Below the pieces are notes generated by a model. The model worked only from the letters and a program-made list of their open reading frames with translations, did not search any database and was not told the origin of the DNA. The position numbers and the translations under genes were made by a program. Below, in pieces: positions 43,646 to 51,922 of a stretch of DNA of 64,000 nt (position 1 is its first letter; each line of letters begins with the position of its first letter). Where the stretch lies: the NCBI GenBank assembly GCA_046233135.1, contig JBJXHN010000004.1, forward strand, positions 186,001 through 250,000, read 5' to 3'. The DNA comes from JBJXHN01 sp046233135. GTDB lineage: Bacteria; Pseudomonadota; Alphaproteobacteria; Rhodospirillales; Rhodospirillaceae.

Positions 43646-43688
43646 TCCCTTCTCTCCTCCTCCCTCTTCTCTCCTCCCTCCTCCTCCC
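43646..43688 (+). repeat. 43-nt pure pyrimidine tract
   Basis: An uninterrupted C/T run directly after the helicase stop codon. Such homopurine-homopyrimidine tracts can form triplex DNA and stall polymerases; no function is shown. Confidence 0.85.
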
Positions 43689-43786
43689 AAGGTGCCGTTC
43701 GCGACCGCTTCTCACTTGATGTACCCTGGATCCATAAACCCCGACCGCCAGAGCCGGGGGTGACCTGGACATGGGAGGGCGCGGGC

Positions 43787-45670
43787 ATGAGCACGGCCGC
43801 GGACCACATCACGGAGATCGAGCGGGTGGTGACCGGCGCGGGATCGCTGGTCCGTGACCATGCGGTGGTGGCCAGCTGGCAGCGCTGCGTGGAGCAATAC
43901 GGTCTGGATCCCGCCCGCCCCAACCCCGCCTACATCCTGCCCGAAACCCAGCTGCGGGCGCATCGCGAGCAGTCGGAACGGCTGGTGGCCATGGCGCGCT
44001 CGGGGTTGCAGACCCTGTTCCGCCAGGTGGCCGGAGAGAACTACGTGCTGCTGCTGGCCGACCGACAGGGGGTGACGGTGGATTTCTTCGGCGATCCCCG
44101 CTTCGATGCGGAACTGCGCCGGGCCGGTCTGTATCTGGGGGCGGATTGGTCGGAAAGCCGGGCCGGCACCTGCGGGGTCGGCGCCTGCATCCATACCGGC
44201 GAGGCCCTGACCATCCACCAGACCGACCACTTCGACCTGTCCCACGTGCCGCTGAGCTGCACGGCCGGTCCCATCTTCGACACCAGCGGGGCGTTGACGG
44301 CGGTGCTGGATATCTCGTTGCTGCGCTCGCCCAGCCCCAAGGTCAGCCAGCGGCTGGCCCTGCATCTGGTCACCGCCTCCACCCGGCGGATCGAACTGGC
44401 CAACCTGATGGCCTGCATGCGGCGGGAATGGGTGCTGCGGCTGGCCGACGATCCCGATTATCTGGATATCGATCCGGAAGCAGCCGTGGCGGTGGACGGC
44501 TCCGGGCGCATCCTGGGCATGACCCACGCGGCGGCGCGGCTGATGGCCCGGGCGGCGGGCGTCGACTGGCGCCGGCCCGACGGGCTGATCGGCCAGTCCA
44601 TGGAGACCTTCTTCGCCCTGACCGTGGACGACCTGCCCGGCCTGACCCGGGGCCGTCCGGCGGAGGACCGGCAGATCCGGTTGCGCGACGGGTCCACCCT
44701 CTATGCCCATGCCATCGCGCCGGCCCCGCCGTCGATCCGCAGCCCGGCGTCGCGTGCCGGCACGCCGGTGGAGGCGCTGCCGGCGCCGCTGCGGGAGCTG
44801 AGCGGCGAGGATCCCGCCATGCGGACCCTTCAGCGGCAGGCGGCCAAGCTGGCGCGGGTGGAGGTCCCCCTGTTCCTGCGCGGCGAGACCGGAGTGGGCA
44901 AGGAATGGCTGGCCCGGGCCATACACCGGGTGCGGCCGGGGCGGGGGCCGTTCGTGCCGGTCAACTGTGCCGCCATTCCCGAAGCGCTGATCGAAGGCGA
45001 GCTGTTCGGCCATGCTCCCGGCGCTTTTACCGGCGCCCTGGCGCGGGGGCGGCGCGGCCTGATCGAGGCGGCGGACGGCGGGGTGCTGTTCCTGGACGAA
45101 ATCGGCGACATGCCGCTCGGCCTGCAATCCCGCCTGCTGCGGGTGCTGTCCGAAGGCGAGGTGCTGCCCCTGGGCGGGACCCGGCCCCGATCGGTGCGGC
45201 TGAAGGTGATATCCGCTTCGCACCACGATCTGGGCGCCCTGGTGCGGGATGGCCGGTTCCGCGAGGATCTGTTTTACCGCCTCGCCGCCGCCACCCTGGT
45301 ACTGCCGCCCCTGCGCGACCGGACCGATTTCGACTGGGTGCTGGACCGCCTGACCGAGACCCACGGGACCGCGCCCCTGACGCCGGAAGCCCGGCTAATG
45401 CTGCGCCGCCGCCGCTGGCCGGGCAACCTTCGGGAACTGGCCAACGTGCTGGAGGTGGCCAGCGCCCTGTCCGACGGCGATCCGATCACCCCCGATCACC
45501 TGCCAGCACCGGCCCTGCCGGAGGACAGCCGGACCCCGGGGCCGGATCTCGCCGAGGCTCTGGCGTTGTGTGACGGCAACGTCAGCCGGGCCGCCCGGCT
45601 GCTGGGGGTGGACCGCACCACCGTCCATCGCCGCATGCGCCGGGAAGGCCTGAGTGGCCCACATTCCTGA
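43787..45670 (+). CDS. Sigma-54-dependent Fis-family activator (AcoR-like)
   Basis: A 627-residue bacterial enhancer-binding protein. A GAF-containing sensory region (about 1-330; VLLLADRQGVTVDFFGD, AGTCGVGACIHTGEALTIHQ) precedes a shortened AAA+ domain with Walker A GETGVGKEW (366 onward), the sigma-54-contact loop GAFTGA (412-417) and Walker B GVLFLDEIGD. A Fis-type helix-turn-helix ends the protein (GNVSRAARLLGVDRTTVHRR). GGGAGG lies eight bases before ATG 43787. AcoR relatives activate catabolic operons for small ketones, alcohols or acetoin. The next gene, 196 bp away, carries a consensus sigma-54 promoter. Confidence 0.92.
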   Translation: MSTAADHITEIERVVTGAGSLVRDHAVVASWQRCVEQYGLDPARPNPAYILPETQLRAHREQSERLVAMARSGLQTLFRQVAGENYVLLLADRQGVTVDFFGDPRFDAELRRAGLYLGADWSESRAGTCGVGACIHTGEALTIHQTDHFDLSHVPLSCTAGPIFDTSGALTAVLDISLLRSPSPKVSQRLALHLVTASTRRIELANLMACMRREWVLRLADDPDYLDIDPEAAVAVDGSGRILGMTHAAARLMARAAGVDWRRPDGLIGQSMETFFALTVDDLPGLTRGRPAEDRQIRLRDGSTLYAHAIAPAPPSIRSPASRAGTPVEALPAPLRELSGEDPAMRTLQRQAAKLARVEVPLFLRGETGVGKEWLARAIHRVRPGRGPFVPVNCAAIPEALIEGELFGHAPGAFTGALARGRRGLIEAADGGVLFLDEIGDMPLGLQSRLLRVLSEGEVLPLGGTRPRSVRLKVISASHHDLGALVRDGRFREDLFYRLAAATLVLPPLRDRTDFDWVLDRLTETHGTAPLTPEARLMLRRRRWPGNLRELANVLEVASALSDGDPITPDHLPAPALPEDSRTPGPDLAEALALCDGNVSRAARLLGVDRTTVHRRMRREGLSGPHS

Positions 45671-45676
45671 TCGCCG

Positions 45677-45719
45677 GGGTGTGGCATGCAACGGCGCCTC
45701 TGCCGCGCCCGCCACACCC
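45677..45719 (+). promoter_or_regulatory. Inverted repeat upstream of sigma-54 promoter
   Basis: GGGTGTGGC (45677-45685) and GCCACACCC (45711-45719) are perfect 9-bp arms 25 bp apart, centred about 80 bp before the -24 element. This fits an enhancer site for the adjacent activator; a weak terminator for that gene is the alternative. Confidence 0.45.
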
Positions 45720-45769
45720 GGGGCTTTCTCAGGGCCTTGAAACCACGTCTCTTTTCTCTGCCGCCTCCC

Positions 45770-45784
45770 TGGCACGGCGTTTGC
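45770..45784 (+). promoter_or_regulatory. Sigma-54 promoter of the flavin monooxygenase gene
   Basis: TGGCACGGCGTTTGC matches the -24/-12 consensus TGGCACG-N4-TTGC at every defined base. Transcription would start near 45796, about 70 bp before the ATG. The adjacent sigma-54 activator is its obvious regulator. Confidence 0.9.
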
Positions 45785-45866
45785 GCTGCTGGTTGCCGGT
45801 TCCCCGCAGTGGGGGATCGCGGACACAACAGCCGTCGATCAACGGCGGAATTGGGAGGACGTCTAT

Positions 45867-47666
45867 ATGCTTGAAACGACGCCGCAGGCGCGGGTGACCC
45901 AGGTGCTGGACCGGCTTGGCAGTGCCCTGGAGGCCGGCGACATCGACGCCGCCGTGGCCCTGTTCCAGGACGATTGCTATTGGCGCGACCTGGTGACCTT
46001 CACCTGGAACATCAAGACGGTGGAAGGCAAGGCGGCGGTGCGCGACATGCTGGAAAGCCAGCTTGCCCGCATCAAGCCCGGCGATTTCCGGCTCGACCCG
46101 GTGGAAGGCGCGGCGGAAGAGGGCGACGCGGTCGCCGGCTGGTTCTCGTTCGAAACGGCCGTGGCCCGGGGTTACGGTCTGATGCGGGTGAAGGACGGGC
46201 GGATCTGGACCCTGCTGACCACCATGAGCGAGTTGAAGGGTCACGAGGAACCCCTGGGTCCCCGCCGGCCGATGGGGGCGAAGCACGGTGCGGGCAAGCA
46301 TCGCCAGACCTGGTCGGAGGAACGGGCGGAAGAGGCGCGGACCCTGGGCTACACGGAACAGCCCTATGTGGTGATCATCGGCGGCGGCCAGGGGGGCATC
46401 GCGCTGGGGGCGCGGCTGCGCATGCTGGGGGTGCCGGCGATCATCATCGAACGCAACGCCCGGGCCGGGGACAGCTGGCGCAAGCGCTACAAGTCGCTCT
46501 GTCTGCACGATCCGGTCTGGTACGACCATCTGCCCTATCTGCCGTTTCCGCCCAACTGGCCGGTGTTCGCGCCCAAGGACAAGATCGGCGACTGGCTGGA
46601 GATGTACACCAAGGTGATGGAGCTGAACTACTGGTCCTCCACCACCTGCAAAGCCGCCCGCTATGACGAGGCGGCCGGGGAATGGGTGGTCGATGTGGAG
46701 CGGGACGGCGAAGCGGTGACCCTGCGGCCCAAGCAACTGGTGCTGGCCACCGGCATGTCCGGCAAGCCCAACATCCCCACCTTCCCGGGGCAGGACCGTT
46801 TCAAGGGCGAACAGCAGCATTCCTCCCGCCACCCCGGGCCGGATGCCTATACGGGCAAGAAGGTGGTGGTGATCGGCTCCAACAACTCCGCCCATGATAT
46901 CTGCGCCGCCCTGTGGGAACACGATGCCGATGTGACCATGGTTCAGCGGTCGTCCACCCATATCGTCAAGTCCGACACCCTGATGGAGATCGGCCTGGGG
47001 GCGCTCTATTCCGAAGAGGCGGCGGCGGGCGGCATGCACACCCGCAAGGCCGACCTGATCTTCGCCTCCCTGCCCTACCGGATCATGCACGAATGGCAGA
47101 TCCCGCTGTATGACCAGATGAAGGAGCGGGACAAGGATTTCTACGCCGGCCTGGAAAAGGCGGGATTCCAGCTCGACTGGGGGGCGGATGGCTCGGGTCT
47201 GTTCCTGAAATACCTGCGGCGCGGTTCGGGTTACTACATCGACGTCGGTGCCAGCCAGTTGATCATCGACGGCGAGATCAAGCTGAAGAACGGCCAGGTG
47301 AAGGAACTGACCGAGACCGCCGTTGTGCTGGACGACGGCACGGCCCTGGAGGCGGATCTGGTGGTTTACGCCACCGGCTACGGCTCCATGAACGGCTGGG
47401 CGGCGGACCTGATCAGTCAGGAGGTGGCCGACAAGGTGGGCAAGGTCTGGGGCCTGGGCTCTGACACCCCCAAGGACCCCGGACCCTGGGAAGGGGAACA
47501 GCGCAACATGTGGAAGCCCACACAGCAGCAGGCCTTGTGGTTCCATGGCGGGAACCTGCATCAGTCCCGCCACTATTCCCAATACCTGTCCCTGCAATTG
47601 AAGGCGCGGATGGAAGGCATCGACACCCCCGTCTATGGCCTCCAGGAGACCCACCACCTGCGGTAG
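45867..47666 (+). CDS. SnoaL/NTF2-flavin-containing monooxygenase fusion
   Basis: A 599-residue protein. Residues 1-130 form an NTF2/SnoaL-like barrel (VLDRLGSALEAGDIDAAVAL, FQDDCYWRDLVTFTWNIKTV). The rest is a class B flavin monooxygenase: FAD site VVIIGGGQGGIALG (about 168-181), LCLHDPVWYDHLPYLPFPPN, NADPH site VVVIGSNNSAHD (about 333-344) and VVYATGYGSM. Such enzymes use NADPH and O2 to hydroxylate or Baeyer-Villiger-oxidise small ketones, amines or aromatics. GGGAGG precedes the ATG. Expression should need sigma-54 and the upstream AcoR-like activator. The inducer and substrate are unknown, though a ketone would fit both families. Confidence 0.88.
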   Translation: MLETTPQARVTQVLDRLGSALEAGDIDAAVALFQDDCYWRDLVTFTWNIKTVEGKAAVRDMLESQLARIKPGDFRLDPVEGAAEEGDAVAGWFSFETAVARGYGLMRVKDGRIWTLLTTMSELKGHEEPLGPRRPMGAKHGAGKHRQTWSEERAEEARTLGYTEQPYVVIIGGGQGGIALGARLRMLGVPAIIIERNARAGDSWRKRYKSLCLHDPVWYDHLPYLPFPPNWPVFAPKDKIGDWLEMYTKVMELNYWSSTTCKAARYDEAAGEWVVDVERDGEAVTLRPKQLVLATGMSGKPNIPTFPGQDRFKGEQQHSSRHPGPDAYTGKKVVVIGSNNSAHDICAALWEHDADVTMVQRSSTHIVKSDTLMEIGLGALYSEEAAAGGMHTRKADLIFASLPYRIMHEWQIPLYDQMKERDKDFYAGLEKAGFQLDWGADGSGLFLKYLRRGSGYYIDVGASQLIIDGEIKLKNGQVKELTETAVVLDDGTALEADLVVYATGYGSMNGWAADLISQEVADKVGKVWGLGSDTPKDPGPWEGEQRNMWKPTQQQALWFHGGNLHQSRHYSQYLSLQLKARMEGIDTPVYGLQETHHLR

Positions 47667-47694
47667 GGGGGCATTCAAGCGGATGCTCGACCTT

Positions 47695-47729
47695 GGGGGC
47701 GGCCTTTACGGGCGGCCCCCGCTTTTTTT
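47695..47729 (+). terminator. Terminator after the monooxygenase gene
   Basis: GGGGGC pairs with GCCCCC (47695-47700 with 47715-47720). After a G-G mismatch, GCC pairs with GGC around a TTTACG loop. Seven T follow (47723-47729). Confidence 0.85.
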
Positions 47730-47739
47730 GCCCGATACT

Positions 47740-48672
47740 CTACAGCCGCCCCTGCAAGGCCCGGGCGGCAATCGTGGCGAACACGTCCGGCCGCTCCATG
47801 GGCAGGCAGTGGCCTCCGGCGAAGCGATAGCGCTGGACCTGGTGGAGATGGGGCGCCACCCGGTCGTTCATCGCCTTGAACAGCCCCAGGGAGTCCGCCG
47901 AATCCGCCAGGGTCACCGGGCAGGTGATGGCGGGCAGGGTGCGGAACCAGGCATGGGCCTCGGGCCGGTTTTCCATGGTGGCGATGATGGGGCGCAGGAT
48001 CGCCAGCTCCCGGTCCGGCGGGCAGGCCAGCGCTACCGAGCCGTCGGGCTGGTCGGTCAGGCCGTGGGCGACATAGGCGTCCAGGGCCTCGGCGGTCCAG
48101 TCGGCAAAGATCCCCCGGCCCTGATACCGCGACCGGGCGTCGGCCCGGCCGGGGAAGCGGCCGAGACGCCGCTCGGTCAGGCGGATCCACTCCGTCGGGT
48201 CGTCGTCATGATCGGGTGCGGCGGGGCGGGATCCGGCGCCAGCGGGCGCGGGCGGCGTGGTTGCCGTCGCCTCGTGGCAGAACAGGGCGGCGAAGCGGTG
48301 CGGCCGGTTTCCGGCGGCCAGCAGCAGGTCGGTGCCGCCGGCGCTATGCCCGACGCCGCACCAGGGCTCGTCCGGCCGCAGGTCCAGCACGGCGGCCACG
48401 TCGTCGGCGAAGTCGGCGAAGGCAAGCGCCGTCCCCGGATCGCCGCTGGCGCCATGGCCCCGCCGGTCGGGGGCGTAGACGTCCCAGTCCCGGGACAGGA
48501 TCTCGGCCACCGCGAACAGACAGGACGCGGTCAGCCCCGTCCCGTGCAGCAGGACCAGCGGCGGCCGGCCGCCTTCCCAGGTCCATAGGCTGAGCGGCAC
48601 CCCTCTGGCACCGGAGACCTTGGTCGGCCTGCCGGCGGAGTCGGTGCCGGAGAGTCTGGCGGTATCGCGCAT
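47740..48672 (-). CDS. Alpha/beta-fold hydrolase
   Basis: A 310-residue hydrolase. LVLLHGTGLTASCLFAVAEI gives the oxyanion-hole HG, VYAPDRRGHGASGDPG the strand-4 segment, GVGHSAGGTDLL the nucleophile serine elbow and FAGGHCLPMERPD the catalytic His. ATG 48672 has GGGAG upstream; an in-frame ATG at 48714 adds 14 residues and overlaps the palindrome at 48711-48728. It is convergent with the monooxygenase gene; if that enzyme makes esters by Baeyer-Villiger oxidation, this hydrolase could process them, but it is on the other strand and the link is speculative. Confidence 0.83.
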   Translation of the reverse strand: MRDTARLSGTDSAGRPTKVSGARGVPLSLWTWEGGRPPLVLLHGTGLTASCLFAVAEILSRDWDVYAPDRRGHGASGDPGTALAFADFADDVAAVLDLRPDEPWCGVGHSAGGTDLLLAAGNRPHRFAALFCHEATATTPPAPAGAGSRPAAPDHDDDPTEWIRLTERRLGRFPGRADARSRYQGRGIFADWTAEALDAYVAHGLTDQPDGSVALACPPDRELAILRPIIATMENRPEAHAWFRTLPAITCPVTLADSADSLGLFKAMNDRVAPHLHQVQRYRFAGGHCLPMERPDVFATIAARALQGRL

Positions 48673-48710
48673 GGACGGACGCTCCCATCGTTGGTTTGAT
48701 GAATAGCATG

Positions 48711-48728
48711 CCATACGCTGCCGTATGG
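48711..48728. promoter_or_regulatory. Palindromic operator candidate
   Basis: CCATACG-CTGC-CGTATGG is a perfect 7-bp inverted repeat 39 bp upstream of the hydrolase ATG, of a size typical for TetR- or GntR-type operators. No cognate regulator is adjacent. Confidence 0.5.
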
Positions 48729-48785
48729 TGCGACTGCGTTTTCCTCTCTCTGAGCGTGAGGAAAATTCACCTCACCCGGGCCGGC

Positions 48786-49721
48786 TCAGAGCCCCATCCA
48801 GGCGAGCACCACGCTGACGGTGGCGACGGAGACGATGGTGGACAGCAGGGTGGCCGCGCTGGCGGGCATGACGTAGGTGTCGTACTTCAAGGCCAGCACG
48901 AACACGTTGGCGCCAACGGGCAGGGCGCACATGATCAGCACCACCTGCACCCACAGGGGGTCCAGGCCGGGGAACAGGGGCAGCAGCAGCCAGCACAGGG
49001 CCGGGGCGGCGATCAGTTTCAGGATCACCAGCAGGCTGACTTCGCCCAGGTCGTCGGACACCGGCTTGCCCACCAGGAACAGGCCGATGGCGAACAGGGC
49101 GCAGGGGCCGGCCGCGCCGCCGACGATCTCGCAGAAGGTGATGACCGGGGCGGGCAGGGGAATGCCGGCGACACTGAAGCCGATGCCGAAGACGGCGGAC
49201 ATGACCAGGGGGTTGCGCAGCAGGGCCTTGCTGGTATGGGTCAGGGCGACCAGGACGCCTTCATCCTTGCGTTTGCTGGCCTCGACAATGGCCGAGGTCA
49301 GGCCGACGAGGACGGCGGAGTTGAAGACCATGGTGATGATCACCGGCAGGGCCGCGCTTTCCCCGAAAGCGGTGATGCCCAGAGGGATCCCCATGTAGCC
49401 CGTGTTGCCGAACGAGGCCGTCATCCCCGCAACGGCGCATTCCGCCAGGCTTCGCCGCTTCAGTACGGCGATCAGCAGGGCAGCGCCGGCGAAGATGAGG
49501 ACCATCACCGACGCGTAAAGCCCCAGGTAGCTCCAGTTGAAGATCTCCGCCGGATCGGTGCGGGCCATGGCCAGGAACAACAGGGGCGGCAGGGCGATAT
49601 AGAACACGAACCGGTTCAGCGCATCCGAGCTGGCCGCCCCCAGAAGCTTGATCCGGCCGGAAACCCAGCCGGCCAGGATGATCGCGAAAACCGGCAGGGC
49701 AACGGTGAGCAGGGCTTGCAT
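48786..49721 (-). CDS. AEC-family (auxin efflux carrier-like) transporter
   Basis: A 311-residue membrane protein with about ten hydrophobic helices, two inverted sets of five as in the bile-acid/AEC fold. LPVFAIILAGWVSGRIKLLG, FVFYIALPPLLFLAMA and NTGYMGIPLGITAFGESAAL (the unwound-helix crossover) are characteristic. AAAGGT precedes the ATG. Bacterial members export or import carboxylates such as malate or malonate; the substrate is not predictable. It is on the same strand as the downstream hydrolase, 113 bp apart. Confidence 0.87.
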   Translation of the reverse strand: MQALLTVALPVFAIILAGWVSGRIKLLGAASSDALNRFVFYIALPPLLFLAMARTDPAEIFNWSYLGLYASVMVLIFAGAALLIAVLKRRSLAECAVAGMTASFGNTGYMGIPLGITAFGESAALPVIITMVFNSAVLVGLTSAIVEASKRKDEGVLVALTHTSKALLRNPLVMSAVFGIGFSVAGIPLPAPVITFCEIVGGAAGPCALFAIGLFLVGKPVSDDLGEVSLLVILKLIAAPALCWLLLPLFPGLDPLWVQVVLIMCALPVGANVFVLALKYDTYVMPASAATLLSTIVSVATVSVVLAWMGL

Positions 49722-49995
49722 GGGCGACCTTTATCGGCGGAAAGAAGCACGGAAACCTTGACGTGGAGCGCCGGACGGAAAACCTTGAAAGCGGCCGGGC
49801 GTCCGCCCCACCATATAGGAGCCCGGCCGGCCAGGGTTAGAGGCTTTTGGAAGGGGGCGCCCTGCCACCGTTCCGCCTTGTCGCCCTGATATCCCGCCTG
49901 ACGGCCAAAAACCGGCGTCCGCCACACCTCTGTTCCGGCCAAGACCATCTGTCTGTAAACGCCATCTGCAATCAATATCTGCCCTGGGAGGACCC

Positions 49996-50400
49996 ATGCT
50001 CAACCATCACGCGGCCCTGATCTATGCCATGGTGCTTACCTCGGCGGCGGATAAGGATATGACCGACGCCGAACTGCGCACCATTGGCGAAATCGTGCAT
50101 ACCTTGCCGGTGTTCCGCGACTTCAACACCGAAGACCTGCCCGGGGTGGCTTCGGCCTGCGCCGATCTGCTGGACGAGGAAGAAGGACTGGACAAGACCA
50201 TCGGCCTGATCAGCCAGAGCCTGCCCGCCCGCCTGAAAGAAACCGCCTATGCCATCGCTTGCGATGTGGCGGCCGCCGACGGCCAGCTGGGGCAGGAAGA
50301 ATTGCGGTTGCTGGAGATCATGCGCCATGGCCTGGGTATCGACCGCCTGACCGCCGCGGCCATCGAACGGGGTACCCGCGCCCGCTTCATGACCCTGTGA
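49996..50400 (+). CDS. TerB-like tellurite-resistance family protein
   Basis: A 134-residue all-helical protein of the TerB/DjlA-N family. Paired acidic motifs AADKDMTDAELRTIGEIVHT and AADGQLGQEELRLLEIMRHG resemble the two metal-binding repeats of TerB. GGGAGGA lies just before the ATG. Its function is probably regulatory or membrane-stress related; there is no other ter gene in the window. The dehydrogenase gene starts 17 bp downstream. Confidence 0.82.
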   Translation: MLNHHAALIYAMVLTSAADKDMTDAELRTIGEIVHTLPVFRDFNTEDLPGVASACADLLDEEEGLDKTIGLISQSLPARLKETAYAIACDVAAADGQLGQEELRLLEIMRHGLGIDRLTAAAIERGTRARFMTL

Positions 50401-50416
50401 CCCGGTCCTGCGCCCG

Positions 50417-51391
50417 ATGACCGCGTCGACGGAAAACCGAACCGATCCGGCCTCTCGGCCCGCTCCTTCCGAAGCCATGTCCGATCACGCCGAGCGGCCG
50501 TCCCTGGCGGGGCGGACCATCGGCGTGATCGGCCTGGGGCTGATGGGCAAGCCGATGGCCCTGGCCCTGCATCGGGCCGGTGCCCGGGTGGTGGTGCACA
50601 ATCGCTCTCCCGGGGCGGTGGCGGAGATGGTGGCGGCCGGCCTGGAAGCCTGCGCCGAGGGGGCGGTCGGCGTGGCCCGGCAGGCCGATACGGTGCTGTT
50701 GATGCTGACCGATACCCCGGCGGTGGAAACGGTGATGGACAGCCTGCTGCCGGCGGGGCGCCCCGGACTGATCCTGCTGGACATGGGCACCACGGCGGTC
50801 GACGCGACCCGCCGCCTTGCCGGTCTTTGGGGCGCACACGGCGGCCAATGGGTGGACGCCCCGGTTTCCGGCGGCCAGAAGGGGGCGGTCGAACAGACCC
50901 TGACCATCATGGCCGGCGGTAGCCAGCCCGCCTTCAGCCGCGTCCTGCCCCTTTTGCAGGTGCTGGGGCGCCACATCACCCATGTGGGGGATGTGGGGGC
51001 AGGGCAGGTGACCAAGGCGGCCAATCAGGTGATTGTCGGCCTGACCATCGGGGCGGTGGCCGAGGCCATGACCCTGGCGCGGGCGGCAGGGGTGGATCCG
51101 GGGCGGCTGCGGACGGCGCTGATGGGGGGCTTCGCCGCCTCGCGGGTGCTCGACCTCCACGGCCAGCGCATGGCCGACCATGCCTTCACCCCGGGCGGCC
51201 GGGCCTCGGTTCAGCGCAAGGACATGGTTCAGGCTCTGGACCTGGCGGCCCAAGTGGGGGTAGACCTTCCTGCGACGGCGCTCAACCGTCAGCTCTATGA
51301 TGCGCTGGTGGACAAGGGCTATGGGGATTTGGACCATAGCGCTCTGATCAAGGCCATCGCCCCCGACGGCTGGCCCGATCCCCAGGGGTAA
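50417..51391 (+). CDS. NAD(P)-dependent beta-hydroxyacid dehydrogenase family oxidoreductase
   Basis: A 324-residue protein like 3-hydroxyisobutyrate dehydrogenase and tartronate semialdehyde reductase. The Rossmann motif IGVIGLGLMGKPMALALHRA is followed by the substrate motif WVDAPVSGGQKGAVEQTLTI and the catalytic lysine segment GQVTKAANQVIVGL, then FTPGGRASVQRKDMVQALDL. The first 30 residues are extra; ATG 50477 is an alternative start. The stop codon TAA coincides with the left end of the palindromic element at 51389. The specific 3-hydroxyacid is unknown. Confidence 0.87.
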   Translation: MTASTENRTDPASRPAPSEAMSDHAERPSLAGRTIGVIGLGLMGKPMALALHRAGARVVVHNRSPGAVAEMVAAGLEACAEGAVGVARQADTVLLMLTDTPAVETVMDSLLPAGRPGLILLDMGTTAVDATRRLAGLWGAHGGQWVDAPVSGGQKGAVEQTLTIMAGGSQPAFSRVLPLLQVLGRHITHVGDVGAGQVTKAANQVIVGLTIGAVAEAMTLARAAGVDPGRLRTALMGGFAASRVLDLHGQRMADHAFTPGGRASVQRKDMVQALDLAAQVGVDLPATALNRQLYDALVDKGYGDLDHSALIKAIAPDGWPDPQG

Positions 51392-51555
51392 TACCGACCG
51401 ACAATGGGCTTGACCCATTGTCGGGAGGCAAGGCCGCGTGGTGCCGCACGCCTACGGCATGACCGGCCGTCGCGCCTAATGGCGCGTAAAAGGCTGCGTG
51501 CCGCTTGAACGCAATATGTCCGACAAAAAGTCAATCTTTTAGTCGGACAGTATAA
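51389..51555. mobile_element. MITE-like element with terminal inverted repeats
   Basis: A 167-bp non-coding element. The left 36 nt and the reverse complement of the right 36 nt align without gaps at about 26 positions, both reading T-x-ATAC, CCGAC, TTGAC and TTGTCGG in register. Each end folds on itself: CCGACAATGGG/CCCATTGTCGG (51398-51408 with 51414-51424, perfect) and TGTCCGAC/GTCGGACA extended by AAAAG/CTTTT (51517-51530 with 51536-51549). TA-type ends suggest a Tc1/mariner (IS630)-like origin. The left edge supplies the dehydrogenase stop codon. Confidence 0.6.
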
Positions 51556-51586
51556 GGGGAGCGGGGAGCCCTGTGGAGAGATCCTG

Positions 51587-51913
51587 ATGCCGCCTACCGA
51601 GATCTACCTGTGCCGCCCCGGTCAGGCCATGAAAGACGGCCGGATCGTACATGGCGACATTGCCGACCGCCAGGAAGCGAAATCCGATGCGGAAGCCCGT
51701 CTGGCCCGGGAGCCGGGCCTGGCCAAGATCGCCTACTACCACCTGAAGGACGACGGCGGCTTCCGGCTTCTCTACAGCCACACCAACCCCCATGTCGCTG
51801 CCCCGCCCAAAAAGGGAGCGGTGGCTGATCCCCCGGTGCGCCGGCGCCGCCCCAAACCAAAGCCCAAGCCCAAGGGACTGTGGGGCAGGTTCAAGGCCTG
51901 GCTGAAGTCCTGA
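51587..51913 (+). CDS. Small basic-tailed protein of unknown function
   Basis: A 108-residue protein. The N-terminal 70 residues (TEIYLCRPGQAMKDGRIVHG, IAYYHLKDDGGFRLLYSHTN) look like a compact alpha/beta domain of no family I recognise. The C-terminus is a Lys/Pro/Arg-rich tail (RRRRPKPKPKPKGLWGRFKA) ending in a short amphipathic helix, which could bind nucleic acid or membrane. TGGAGAG precedes the ATG. It follows the MITE-like element and is convergent with the exported-protein pair, 9 bp apart. Confidence 0.6.
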   Translation: MPPTEIYLCRPGQAMKDGRIVHGDIADRQEAKSDAEARLAREPGLAKIAYYHLKDDGGFRLLYSHTNPHVAAPPKKGAVADPPVRRRRPKPKPKPKGLWGRFKAWLKS

Positions 51914-51922
51914 CCGCAGCGT

